This document shows positions 1-5,113 of a stretch of 5,113 nucleotides of DNA, one piece after another (position 1 is the first letter of the stretch; each line of letters begins with the position of its first letter). The DNA comes from Lachnospiraceae bacterium (GTDB taxonomy: Bacteria; Bacillota_A; Clostridia; Lachnospirales; Lachnospiraceae): contig JAGDDC010000033.1 in the NCBI GenBank assembly GCA_017958245.1, forward strand, positions 1 through 5,113, read 5' to 3'. The position numbers and the translations under genes were made by a program. The notes below the pieces were generated by a model. That model saw only the letters and a list, made by a program, of their open reading frames with translations, had not been told where the DNA came from and searched no databases.

Positions 1-14
1 TGCTTTCAAAGACC

Positions 15-1475
15 ATGGAAGGGAAGAAAAGAAAGGCGCTCGCGCTGCTTTATCCCGTGGAAGAACCGTCGAAGCTCACCGCCAGGGACATGTTTGAGTA
101 TCTGTATTACATGGTGGGACTTGGCGCAGCGGACTCATTTGAGCTGCTGTGCGACGAGATGGGATGGAGCATGAGCCGCTCCCTGCCGCCCCCTGAGGAC
201 GGGCAGCAAGGAGCGGGAGAACTTCAGGATTCAGAGGAGTACGTGCTCACAGAGTACGATATAAGGAGTGCTTTCATAGAGCACGTGGCCTCTGCGGAGG
301 AGAGTGTCCAGTTTGAGGTCGCCGCGCAGCGCGTCTACGAGGAACTGTACGGGTTTGGCGCGGCGGATATCCTCATCATGGACAGGTCGCTTGACGGCGT
401 GAGCGGGGGGTGCGGCGGCAGTACGGGACCTGAGGGGGCTGCGGAAGCCAGCAGGAGCTTTGACACCATTTACGTCATGTATCACGGTAGGACGGTCAGG
501 ATGAAGTTCTTGAGTTTCGGCAGCGAGAAGGCCCTTGAGCAGACGGTGCGAAAGCTCACGAGGAACGACGCGAGGTCTACACTCTGCCGCAAGAACCCTT
601 ATCTTGTGTGCTCGCTCGCGGACAACTCGAGAGTCGTGGCCACGAGGCCGCCCTACTCGCCCTCGTGGACCTTCTATGTGAGGAGGTTCTCGTCGAGCAG
701 GACGCGGGACATAGAGAGCCTGATCACGGACAACGGAAACCACAGGGCGATAGGGATACTTAAGATGCTCACCATGTCGGAGCAGAACTTCGTGATCTCG
801 GGGAACCAGGGCGGCGGGAAGACCACTCTGCTCAAATGTCTCGTTCAGTACATTGACCCGAGATACACGCTCAGAGTCGCCGAGAACAACTTTGAGCTCA
901 ATCTGAACAACATCTACCCCGAGAGGAACGTTCACACTCTTCAGGAGCGCGAGAGCTTCTCGGTCTATTCCTCCATCACGGCCTTCAAGAAGATGGACAG
1001 CGATGTCGTGATACTCGGAGAGATCAACGAGCCCAAGCTTGCGGGCGCATTTGTCCAGCTGGTGCAAAACGGCGGCAGGATGGCCGTGTCAACTCTGCAC
1101 CACAACTCTACTGAGAAACTCATAGCTTACATGCGGAACGCCCTCGTGAGCGAGTTCGGCATAAGCGACGTGGAGACTGCGGAACGCCAGGTGGTCGATT
1201 CCATCAACTTTGACGTGCATATGGTCAGGGACAAGGAGGGACACCACTATATCGAGAGGATCACGGAGATCGTTCCCTCGGGGAGGGACGCGGAAGGCAT
1301 GAGAACGAACTACGAGTGCCATGACATACTCCTCTTCGACAAGATAAACCGCTGCTATGTCGTGACTGACATGATCAGCGAGTACGCGAGGGAGAGGATC
1401 CGCGCGACCTGCGGCGGGAGGAAGGTCATCGAATTCTGCGCGTTTTTGAGAAGAGAGGCCGGGAGAGCGGCATAA
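15..1475 (+). CDS. tadA: CpaF/TadA-family secretion ATPase (Tad/Flp pilus assembly motor)
   Basis: Cytoplasmic hexameric-type ATPase expected to power a Tad/type II-like assembly platform at the inner face of the membrane. Seen: Walker A GNQGGGKT at residues 263-270 (K269), an Asp-box-like segment VAENNFEL at 288-295, Walker B DVVILGEI at 330-337 with candidate catalytic E336, and a His-box STLHHNS at 359-365. The pre-Walker region has RVVATRPP (206-213) and YVRRF (221-225), as in CpaF proteins. After the core come INFDVH (397-402) and a GHHYIERITEIVP stretch, which I recall from clostridial CpaF homologues. Residues about 130-150 are a Gly/Ser/Ala-rich low-complexity insertion in the N-terminal domain. 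The length of 486 aa is normal for the family. The start is uncertain: the frame is open to the window edge and the 14 bases before ATG 15 hold no good ribosome binding site, so the gene may begin upstream. It ends in tandem stops (TAATAA). The downstream membrane platform gene supports the assignment. Confidence 0.9.
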   Translation: MEGKKRKALALLYPVEEPSKLTARDMFEYLYYMVGLGAADSFELLCDEMGWSMSRSLPPPEDGQQGAGELQDSEEYVLTEYDIRSAFIEHVASAEESVQFEVAAQRVYEELYGFGAADILIMDRSLDGVSGGCGGSTGPEGAAEASRSFDTIYVMYHGRTVRMKFLSFGSEKALEQTVRKLTRNDARSTLCRKNPYLVCSLADNSRVVATRPPYSPSWTFYVRRFSSSRTRDIESLITDNGNHRAIGILKMLTMSEQNFVISGNQGGGKTTLLKCLVQYIDPRYTLRVAENNFELNLNNIYPERNVHTLQERESFSVYSSITAFKKMDSDVVILGEINEPKLAGAFVQLVQNGGRMAVSTLHHNSTEKLIAYMRNALVSEFGISDVETAERQVVDSINFDVHMVRDKEGHHYIERITEIVPSGRDAEGMRTNYECHDILLFDKINRCYVVTDMISEYARERIRATCGGRKVIEFCAFLRREAGRAA

Positions 1476-1597
1476 TAAGGACTGCAAAAAGCGGCGCAGG
1501 AGAAGAGGCAAGGACCGGTGCGGAAGGAAACTGTCTTGGCGGGTGCCGGCGGCCTGCAGGTGCTTGAGAGGAGGAACGAGAAGAAAGGGGGGATCGG
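1476..1597 (+). other. Spacer between ATPase and platform genes, no gene supported
   Basis: This is 122 bp of GC-rich, purine-rich sequence. It shows no convincing -35/-10 pair, no hairpin followed by a T run, and no open frame with both a good start and a ribosome binding site. It contains the 8-bp palindrome CCTGCAGG at 1553-1560, with no evident role. The two flanking genes are therefore treated as co-transcribed. Confidence 0.5.
1585..1592 (+). promoter_or_regulatory. Ribosome binding site for the platform gene
   Basis: AAGGGGGG ends 5 nt before ATG 1598. It supports this start, because an in-frame TGA at 1565-1567 rules out any extension beyond it. Confidence 0.6.
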
Positions 1598-3040
1598 ATG
1601 CTTGGCATCGCGCTTGATGTCCTCGGAGTTCTTTTCTTTGTCTTTGCGGTGTTCAGGGAGATAAAGTACGCGAGACGGAGAAAAAAGAAGAGGAGGGCGC
1701 TTAAAGAACTGGACGGGTTCATAGTTGATGTGAGGCACTTTTTTTATCAGAGCGGCCTCGCATCATGGGCTGTAAGGGAGGCGACGCAGAGCTGCGGACC
1801 GGAGCTTATGCCTTACGCCGAAAGGATCGCCGAAGCCATCGAGAGCGGAGAGGAGATGGGAGTCCTAGGGATGCTCGAAGGCTGTATCGTAGGCAAATAC
1901 TTAAAGATCTTTTATCTTTTGATGAGCAACGTGGAGGAATACGGTGACTCGAGCGGAGACGGCGGCGTGCTGTCAAAGCTGCTCGAGATAAGGATGGACA
2001 TCAGCACCGAACAGAGGCTCATCGTCAAGAAAGGTCATCTCTTCATGGGACTGGTCATGACGACCGCGGTCCCGATCCTAACAATGCCCGCCATCGAATC
2101 GTGGGCATGTCAGACACTTCCACAGCTTTCGGATTTTTATTACGGCAAGGTGGGGATCCTCGTGAGGATCGCCATAATGACGGCTACCATACTCATGTAT
2201 TTTGCGGTGGTCAGCCTTCGCGAAGGCCGTGACTTAAAGACAAGGGTACACCGTGCGGAACTCTATCTCACGGAGAAAACCTTCGTCGGGAGGCTGATCG
2301 AGAGGGTCATCGTAAAGAACTACACTAGAGCACTGCGCCACACCGACCTGCTGAGGCGCCTCGGGGAGAGGATCAACGTGAACATCCTCTATTTCAGGCA
2401 GTTCCAGGCCTCGCTTTCGGGTCTTGTGCTCCTCGCACTGATCTACAGCGACGAGCGGGTCAGGAGCGACAGTGGGATAGTGGACGTGTTCGTGTTCCTC
2501 GCGATCCCCGCAGTCTGCTTCTTCATGCCCCTTGTGGGAATGAAGCTCAAGAAGGTGCTCTCCTCGGACAATCTCGAGGAGGAGATATCGGAGCTTCAGC
2601 TTGCGGCATCGATGCTCTCTGACACGGGTGGCATGACGGTGATGGGGATGCTGGAAGTCATGGAGCAGTTCTCACAGCAGCTCGCGCCCTCGATATCGGG
2701 ATGCATAAACGACTGCGCCATCAGCGAGGAAAACGCCCTCGAGAAGCTGGGGGCCGCGGAGATCAACCCACATTTTGCAAGGATAGTGGAGAGCCTTGCG
2801 GCTGCGGACGATCTCGGCCTGGAAGGCGCATTTGAGGAGATAAACGACGACAGAAAGAAATTCAGGGAATACAGGGACCAGGAGAGCGAATACCAGCTCG
2901 AGGACAGGTCAAAGCTCGCGATGATGCTTGCCATACTGCCGGGGCTTTTGATCCTCTTCGTGTACCTGCTCATACCGTTTATGAGCGAGGCGCTGGGGCT
3001 CTTTGACTCATACGCGCTGAGCCTTGAGGAGTCACTATGA
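1598..3040 (+). CDS. Two-domain TadB/TadC-like membrane platform protein
   Basis: Probable inner-membrane platform that couples the upstream ATPase to fibre assembly or secretion. Seen: 480 aa with about six hydrophobic segments, at residues 3-20 (followed by the very basic KYARRRKKKRR), 147-166, 185-207, 271-283 (short), 295-314 and 440-462. Two soluble helical regions, about 35-140 and 325-435, each precede membrane segments. This is the arrangement of T2SSF domains, which in TadB and TadC occur on separate proteins of roughly 300 aa. The C-terminal half (helical and acidic, then a final segment AMMLAILPGLLILFVYLL) looks most like TadC. I infer that both platform halves are on one polypeptide; the N-terminal half is the more divergent and that call is weaker. 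The start ATG 1598 has a purine-rich ribosome binding site. The stop TGA overlaps the ATG of a 32-codon ORF (ATGA at 3037-3040). An alternative is a single divergent T2SSF protein with an unrelated membrane N-terminus. Confidence 0.82.
   Translation: MLGIALDVLGVLFFVFAVFREIKYARRRKKKRRALKELDGFIVDVRHFFYQSGLASWAVREATQSCGPELMPYAERIAEAIESGEEMGVLGMLEGCIVGKYLKIFYLLMSNVEEYGDSSGDGGVLSKLLEIRMDISTEQRLIVKKGHLFMGLVMTTAVPILTMPAIESWACQTLPQLSDFYYGKVGILVRIAIMTATILMYFAVVSLREGRDLKTRVHRAELYLTEKTFVGRLIERVIVKNYTRALRHTDLLRRLGERINVNILYFRQFQASLSGLVLLALIYSDERVRSDSGIVDVFVFLAIPAVCFFMPLVGMKLKKVLSSDNLEEEISELQLAASMLSDTGGMTVMGMLEVMEQFSQQLAPSISGCINDCAISEENALEKLGAAEINPHFARIVESLAAADDLGLEGAFEEINDDRKKFREYRDQESEYQLEDRSKLAMMLAILPGLLILFVYLLIPFMSEALGLFDSYALSLEESL
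3027..3031 (+). promoter_or_regulatory. Ribosome binding site inside the platform gene end
   Basis: AGGAG lies 5 nt before ATG 3037, within the last codons of the platform gene. It is well placed to reinitiate translation at the small ORF, or it could be a chance product of Glu codons (GAG GAG) in the platform C-terminus. Confidence 0.4.
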
Positions 3041-3135
3041 GGCAGGCTGCCCCGCGGGGACGGGGAACAAAGACTTCGCAGGAGGGTCATCCTGTGCGGA
3101 ACGGGGATGTCCCGACCGGAAAGGAGAAAACTTGA
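3037..3135 (+). CDS. Possible 32-aa coupling/leader ORF between platform and first small membrane protein
   Basis: A 32-codon frame starting MRQAAPRGRGTK and ending TGKEKT. Its ATG overlaps the platform stop (ATGA, 3037-3040), and its TGA (3133-3135) overlaps the TTG start of the next gene (TTGA, 3132-3135). An AGGAG precedes the start by 5 nt. The peptide is basic and hydrophilic, with no membrane segment or motif I recognise. It could be a translated coupler that carries ribosomes across a roughly 90-nt gap, a small protein in its own right, or a chance open frame; 32 stop-free codons are not rare at this GC content. No function is assigned. Confidence 0.33.
   Translation: MRQAAPRGRGTKTSQEGHPVRNGDVPTGKEKT
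3097..3118 (+). promoter_or_regulatory. Small predicted hairpin just upstream of the TTG-start gene's ribosome binding site
   Basis: The inner stem CGGG (3102-3105) pairs with CCCG (3111-3114) around the loop GATGT. An outer CGG (3097-3099) pairs with CCG (3116-3118) across small bulges. The structure ends 2 nt before the AAGGAG at 3121-3126. It has no trailing T run, so it is not a terminator. A translational role is a guess based on position only. Confidence 0.25.
3121..3126 (+). promoter_or_regulatory. Ribosome binding site selecting a TTG start
   Basis: AAGGAG lies 5 nt before TTG 3132. It decides the start of the following gene in favour of TTG 3132 rather than the in-frame TTG 3024 inside the platform gene. 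The residues added by the longer version are Gly/Cys/charged and unlike the paralog downstream. Confidence 0.7.
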
Positions 3136-3593
3136 AAGAAACACAGATCAGGAGAAACTGCTTTGATATAGCCGTGAGGAGCCTCCTGCTCGGGACGAGC
3201 GTGGTCATAACCGCTGTGCTGGTTTCGATAGGGGTCATGCAGCTTGGCAGGGCGAAGAGCCTCGCGGGAGCGGTGGGCTCGCAGATATCCGACATAGAGC
3301 AGAGGGTGAGCGAAAGCGATGTCATGGCATTTGACGGAGCGAGAGTCAACGGCAGCGACGTGGTCAATTTCTGCGCGCGCTACTTGGACGGCGTGAGCGA
3401 GCCCGGTGACGCGCCTTTCGTGGTGAAGATCAAGTCGGCTGGGGAGGTGTGCTCCGGCAGCACAAAGAGCTTCGTGCAGAAGCTGAAGGACGAGGAAGGC
3501 CCGGACTATATCATTCCGTACAAAGTCTTCTCGTGCAAAGTGGTAAAAAACGAGAACAAAGTCATAACCGAAGTGGTGTTTGAAAGGAGATAG
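3132..3593 (+). CDS. Small single-pass membrane protein, pilin-like paralog 1 (Tad-locus accessory)
   Basis: A 153-aa protein of unknown exact role, probably a membrane-anchored subunit of the Tad-like apparatus with its bulk outside the membrane. Seen: a short basic N-terminus (KETQIRRNCFDIAVRS), one hydrophobic segment at about 17-37, then a polar domain with MAFDGARVNGSDVVNF at 65-80, DYIIP at 125-129 and a C-terminal VVKNENKVITEVVF at 137-150. The same landmarks in the same order occur in the next gene (YDGLEVSGDEVLN, NYINP, VEKNENGIVTTILF), so the two are paralogs. Post-membrane cysteines are C81, C107 and C135. There is no G/E prepilin peptidase motif of the Flp type before the hydrophobic segment, so classical pilin processing is not supported. 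The TTG start is chosen from the AAGGAG 5 nt upstream. The start overlaps the small ORF's stop (TTGA), and the gap to the next gene is 5 bp, which suggests tight coupling. Confidence 0.8.
   Translation: MKETQIRRNCFDIAVRSLLLGTSVVITAVLVSIGVMQLGRAKSLAGAVGSQISDIEQRVSESDVMAFDGARVNGSDVVNFCARYLDGVSEPGDAPFVVKIKSAGEVCSGSTKSFVQKLKDEEGPDYIIPYKVFSCKVVKNENKVITEVVFERR
3584..3589 (+). promoter_or_regulatory. Ribosome binding site for pilin-like paralog 2
   Basis: AAGGAG lies inside the last codons of the preceding gene, 9 nt before ATG 3599. It favours ATG 3599 over the internal ATG at 3614. Confidence 0.6.
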
Positions 3594-3598
3594 TTGCT

Positions 3599-4084
3599 AT
3601 GAACAAAGACAATATGAACACAGATCGTTTTGCGGCGAGGAACCGCATAGAGATATCCGTAAAGGGCCTGATGCTCGCGGTCGTAGTTGTGATCGCCTGC
3701 ATCCTGTCAGCCATCTCGCTGTACATGGTTAACCGCGGCAAGTCTTCCATAAACAGCGGAAACAACCAGTACAGCGCCATGATGAGTGATTTCACCGAGC
3801 TCGACAAGACCATGTATGACGGGCTTGAGGTGAGCGGAGACGAGGTATTGAACGTGATCGCATCGCTGAAGAACGATGAGGCGGTGAAAGTGACGGTCAA
3901 GACTCTCGAGAACCAGAACGGCTCCGACAAGAGTGAAGGCAGCAGCTATGGCTGCGGGATCGGAGGAGATCCGACCAACGTGAAGAGCAACCCGAACTAC
4001 ATCAACCCCTCGGCTTCCTTCAAGGGATCCGTGGAGAAGAACGAGAACGGGATAGTGACGACCATACTGTTTGTTCAGCAATAG
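3599..4084 (+). CDS. Small single-pass membrane protein, pilin-like paralog 2 (Tad-locus accessory)
   Basis: A 161-aa protein, most likely membrane-anchored with an extracytoplasmic domain. Seen: a hydrophilic N-terminus of about 23 residues with several Arg/Lys, a strong hydrophobic segment at about 24-44 (LMLAVVVVIACILSAISLYM), and a polar region with an acidic helix-like stretch. Then come MYDGLEVSGDEVLNVI at 72-87, a Gly/Ser/Asn-rich section unique to this copy (about 106-130, with CGIGGDP), NYINP at 133-137 and VEKNENGIVTTILF at 145-158. These landmarks align with the preceding gene, indicating tandem duplication and divergence. I recall similar short proteins with a DGxxVxGxxV motif beside clostridial cpaF genes, but no role I would assert. 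Possible roles are minor pilin, pseudopilin or assembly factor. The hydrophobic segment lacks the Glu at position +5 expected of prepilins. The gene sits 5 bp after paralog 1 and 21 bp before the surface protein gene. Confidence 0.83.
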   Translation: MNKDNMNTDRFAARNRIEISVKGLMLAVVVVIACILSAISLYMVNRGKSSINSGNNQYSAMMSDFTELDKTMYDGLEVSGDEVLNVIASLKNDEAVKVTVKTLENQNGSDKSEGSSYGCGIGGDPTNVKSNPNYINPSASFKGSVEKNENGIVTTILFVQQ

Positions 4085-4093
4085 CGGTTGTTT

Positions 4094-4098
4094 GGAGG
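4094..4098 (+). promoter_or_regulatory. Ribosome binding site for the surface protein gene
   Basis: GGAGG lies 7 nt before ATG 4106. It fixes this start over the in-frame ATG four codons later (4118). Confidence 0.7.
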
Positions 4099-4105
4099 GA
4101 TTTCT

Positions 4106-5113
4106 ATGCCCGGAAGGATGATAACAGTCCTCGTCGCCGCATTTGCGGTTGTGGCGTTCCCCCTGACAGCGGTCCTTTCAGGGACAAGGGGGGACGTCCG
4201 GGACAAGGTAAAGGACGACACGGTCCGTTTCCTTGAAAGGATCAGGGAGGACGGAGTCATAAGCTTAGAGGGGGTTTCAAGGTTCAGGGAAAAGACGGCC
4301 TCCTATCTTGACGATCTAAAGCTAGACATAAGCGTGGGAAGACGGCACGACTTTGTGTCCGGTAGGACGACCGCGAGGAGAAGCGCATCAGGCGGTTTTG
4401 CATCGGGCGGCTTTCGCATGATGGCTGCACACACGCACAGCGACGCCTGCTTTGTGGGTCACAACCATGCGGCAAACGGCTGTGTCCTCGCGGGCGGAAT
4501 ATACGACTGCGGGATAGAGAACGAGGACAGCGAGCCTGTCTGCGACAGGGTGATCACAGCTATCGAAGGCAGAGACCAAGTGGTGTTTGCAGGCGAGGGA
4601 AGCGGGCTTGACACTAGAGTGAAGGCGACCTTTCTCGACGGACATGAGGAGGAGATCCTCGCAGAGGCTTCAGGCTTTGACGGTGAGAGGCCGGGGACCT
4701 ACAGGGTGAAGCTGAGAGCCGAGGGCCTGATAGGAACGGCTAAGACCTCAGGATATGCGGAGACCGAGATAGAGGTCCTAGTCATACAGAGGACAAAGAC
4801 CTGCCCCAAAGGCCACGATTACGAAGTAAACGAGAGGGGGATCGACGAGGGCTGCCCTGTGTGCAGGACGACACTCTCAAGGATATACCCCGCAAATGAG
4901 TACACAGAGGTCGAGTACGGCTCGGAGAGCTTCGAATGCGTGATCTACGGGGAGTATATGGACGGCAACGTCCGTGTGCTGGACCCCGCGGAGTATGACT
5001 GCGACTTTGACGGGACGAAGTGCGGCCTGCAGACTGTGGAGATAAGGCTTGCAGACGAGTCTCTCAGCGAGATAAAGACGCAGGTCGGTGTGTATGTGAT
5101 CAGGAGATTTCAA
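4106..5113 (+). CDS. Large secreted/anchored Cys/His-rich Ig-like domain protein (3' end outside window)
   Basis: There are 336 codons without a stop to the window edge, so the protein is longer. Seen, in order: a hydrophobic N-terminal segment at about 6-25 (signal peptide or anchor); a charged helical region at about 30-80; a Gly/Ser/Arg linker ending near 105; a His/Cys cluster at 109-135 (HTHSDAC, GHNH, then C126 and C135); and a beta-rich Ig-like stretch at about 155-228. This last resembles Big_3-type domains, with FLDG at 176-179, SGFDG at 189-193 and GTYRV at 197-201. Next is a zinc-ribbon-like C233-P-x-G-H237 ... C250-P-x-C253, then a second Ig-like stretch from about 260 with C278, C299 and C306. 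From general recall, clostridial Tad loci often end in such proteins. I infer a surface-exposed part of the apparatus, perhaps a minor pilin or adhesin-like component. Whether the N-terminus is cleaved is unclear. The strong ribosome binding site and 21-bp gap place it in the same operon. Confidence 0.83.
   Translation, partial: MPGRMITVLVAAFAVVAFPLTAVLSGTRGDVRDKVKDDTVRFLERIREDGVISLEGVSRFREKTASYLDDLKLDISVGRRHDFVSGRTTARRSASGGFASGGFRMMAAHTHSDACFVGHNHAANGCVLAGGIYDCGIENEDSEPVCDRVITAIEGRDQVVFAGEGSGLDTRVKATFLDGHEEEILAEASGFDGERPGTYRVKLRAEGLIGTAKTSGYAETEIEVLVIQRTKTCPKGHDYEVNERGIDEGCPVCRTTLSRIYPANEYTEVEYGSESFECVIYGEYMDGNVRVLDPAEYDCDFDGTKCGLQTVEIRLADESLSEIKTQVGVYVIRRFQ

Noticed and set aside
231..1067. 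Long antisense open frame opposite the ATPase
   Set aside because: It is a shadow of the GC-rich ATPase coding strand. Its translation is Arg/His/Val-rich with no domain, and the ATPase motifs on the + strand are unambiguous.
1518..1670. Open frame from GTG 1518 across the spacer and into the platform gene
   Set aside because: It has poor start context, no recognisable protein features, and mostly overlaps the well-supported platform gene in another frame.
1089..1738. Antisense open frames across the ATPase end, spacer and platform start
   Set aside because: They overlap each other and the real genes, show no motif, and have composition typical of reverse-strand shadows.
1765..1947. 60-codon + strand frame inside the platform gene
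   Set aside because: It is fully inside the platform gene in another frame, is Arg/Gly-rich, and has no ribosome binding site that stands out.
3050..3059. Perfect palindrome CCCCGCGGGG
   Set aside because: It has no loop for a stable hairpin and no T run. It may be a chance product of GC-rich sequence and is not a supported operator or terminator.
3024..3131. In-frame upstream extension of pilin-like paralog 1 to TTG 3024
   Set aside because: The extra residues are Gly/Cys-rich and have no counterpart in the paralog. They overlap the end of the platform gene, whereas TTG 3132 has an ideal AAGGAG 5 nt upstream.
2596..3367. Ser-rich antisense frames opposite the platform C-terminus and paralog 1
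   Set aside because: The Ser/Leu richness comes from complementing GAG/AAG/AGG-rich sense codons. No independent support was found.
3597..3745. Paralog 2 as a canonical Flp prepilin
   Set aside because: There is no Gly followed by Glu at +5, nor the EY pair of Flp pilins, before the hydrophobic helix, and the protein is much longer than a typical Flp pilin.
3562..4081. Two antisense frames opposite paralog 2
   Set aside because: Paralog 2 has a strong ribosome binding site and homology to its neighbour; the antisense frames have neither.
4075..5113. Several antisense frames opposite the large surface protein
   Set aside because: The + strand frame is open for 336 codons with a good start, an N-terminal hydrophobic segment and clear Cys/His motifs; the reverse frames are short and fragmentary.

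Overview
The window carries one co-directional (+ strand) gene cluster that reads as the core of a Tad/Flp-type (type IVc pilus, type II secretion-related) assembly system of the Gram-positive kind. Evidence for this is a CpaF/TadA-family secretion ATPase, a polytopic membrane protein with two TadB/TadC-like (T2SSF-like) halves, two small paralogous single-pass membrane proteins, and the first 336 codons of a secreted or membrane-anchored Cys/His-rich, Ig-like-domain protein that runs off the right edge. No RNA gene, mobile element, CRISPR array or clear terminator is visible.

The organism is probably a member of the Clostridia (Bacillota). This is inferred from strong purine-rich Shine-Dalgarno sites, the sequence style of the ATPase (paired histidines in its LHHNS motif and the downstream INFDVH...RDxxGHxYIERI stretch, which I recall from clostridial CpaF proteins), and the C-P-x-G-H...C-P-x-C surface protein. 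Base composition is about mid-50s % GC by eye. AGG for Arg and ATA for Ile are nevertheless used heavily throughout, which may help place the lineage. I cannot name a genus.

Layout: 15-1475 ATPase; 1476-1597 a 122-bp spacer with no convincing gene, promoter or terminator; 1598-3040 two-domain membrane platform; 3037-3135 a possible 32-codon ORF that overlaps the stop of the platform gene (ATGA) and the start of the next gene (TTGA); 3132-3593 and 3599-4084 two pilin-like or pseudopilin-like paralogs 5 bp apart; 4106-5113 the start of the large extracellular protein. Short gaps, stop/start overlaps and strong ribosome binding sites suggest one operon with translational coupling.

Working model: the ATPase powers the membrane platform, which extrudes or assembles substrates. 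The two small proteins are candidate subunits or accessory factors of the fibre or envelope-spanning complex, and the large protein is a candidate surface-exposed component. No canonical Flp pilin, prepilin peptidase or secretin is present in the window; they may lie outside it or be absent. The most interesting points are the single-gene two-domain platform, the tandem paralogs without a prepilin cleavage motif, the zinc-ribbon-like motif in a predicted extracellular protein, and the precisely nested small ORF.
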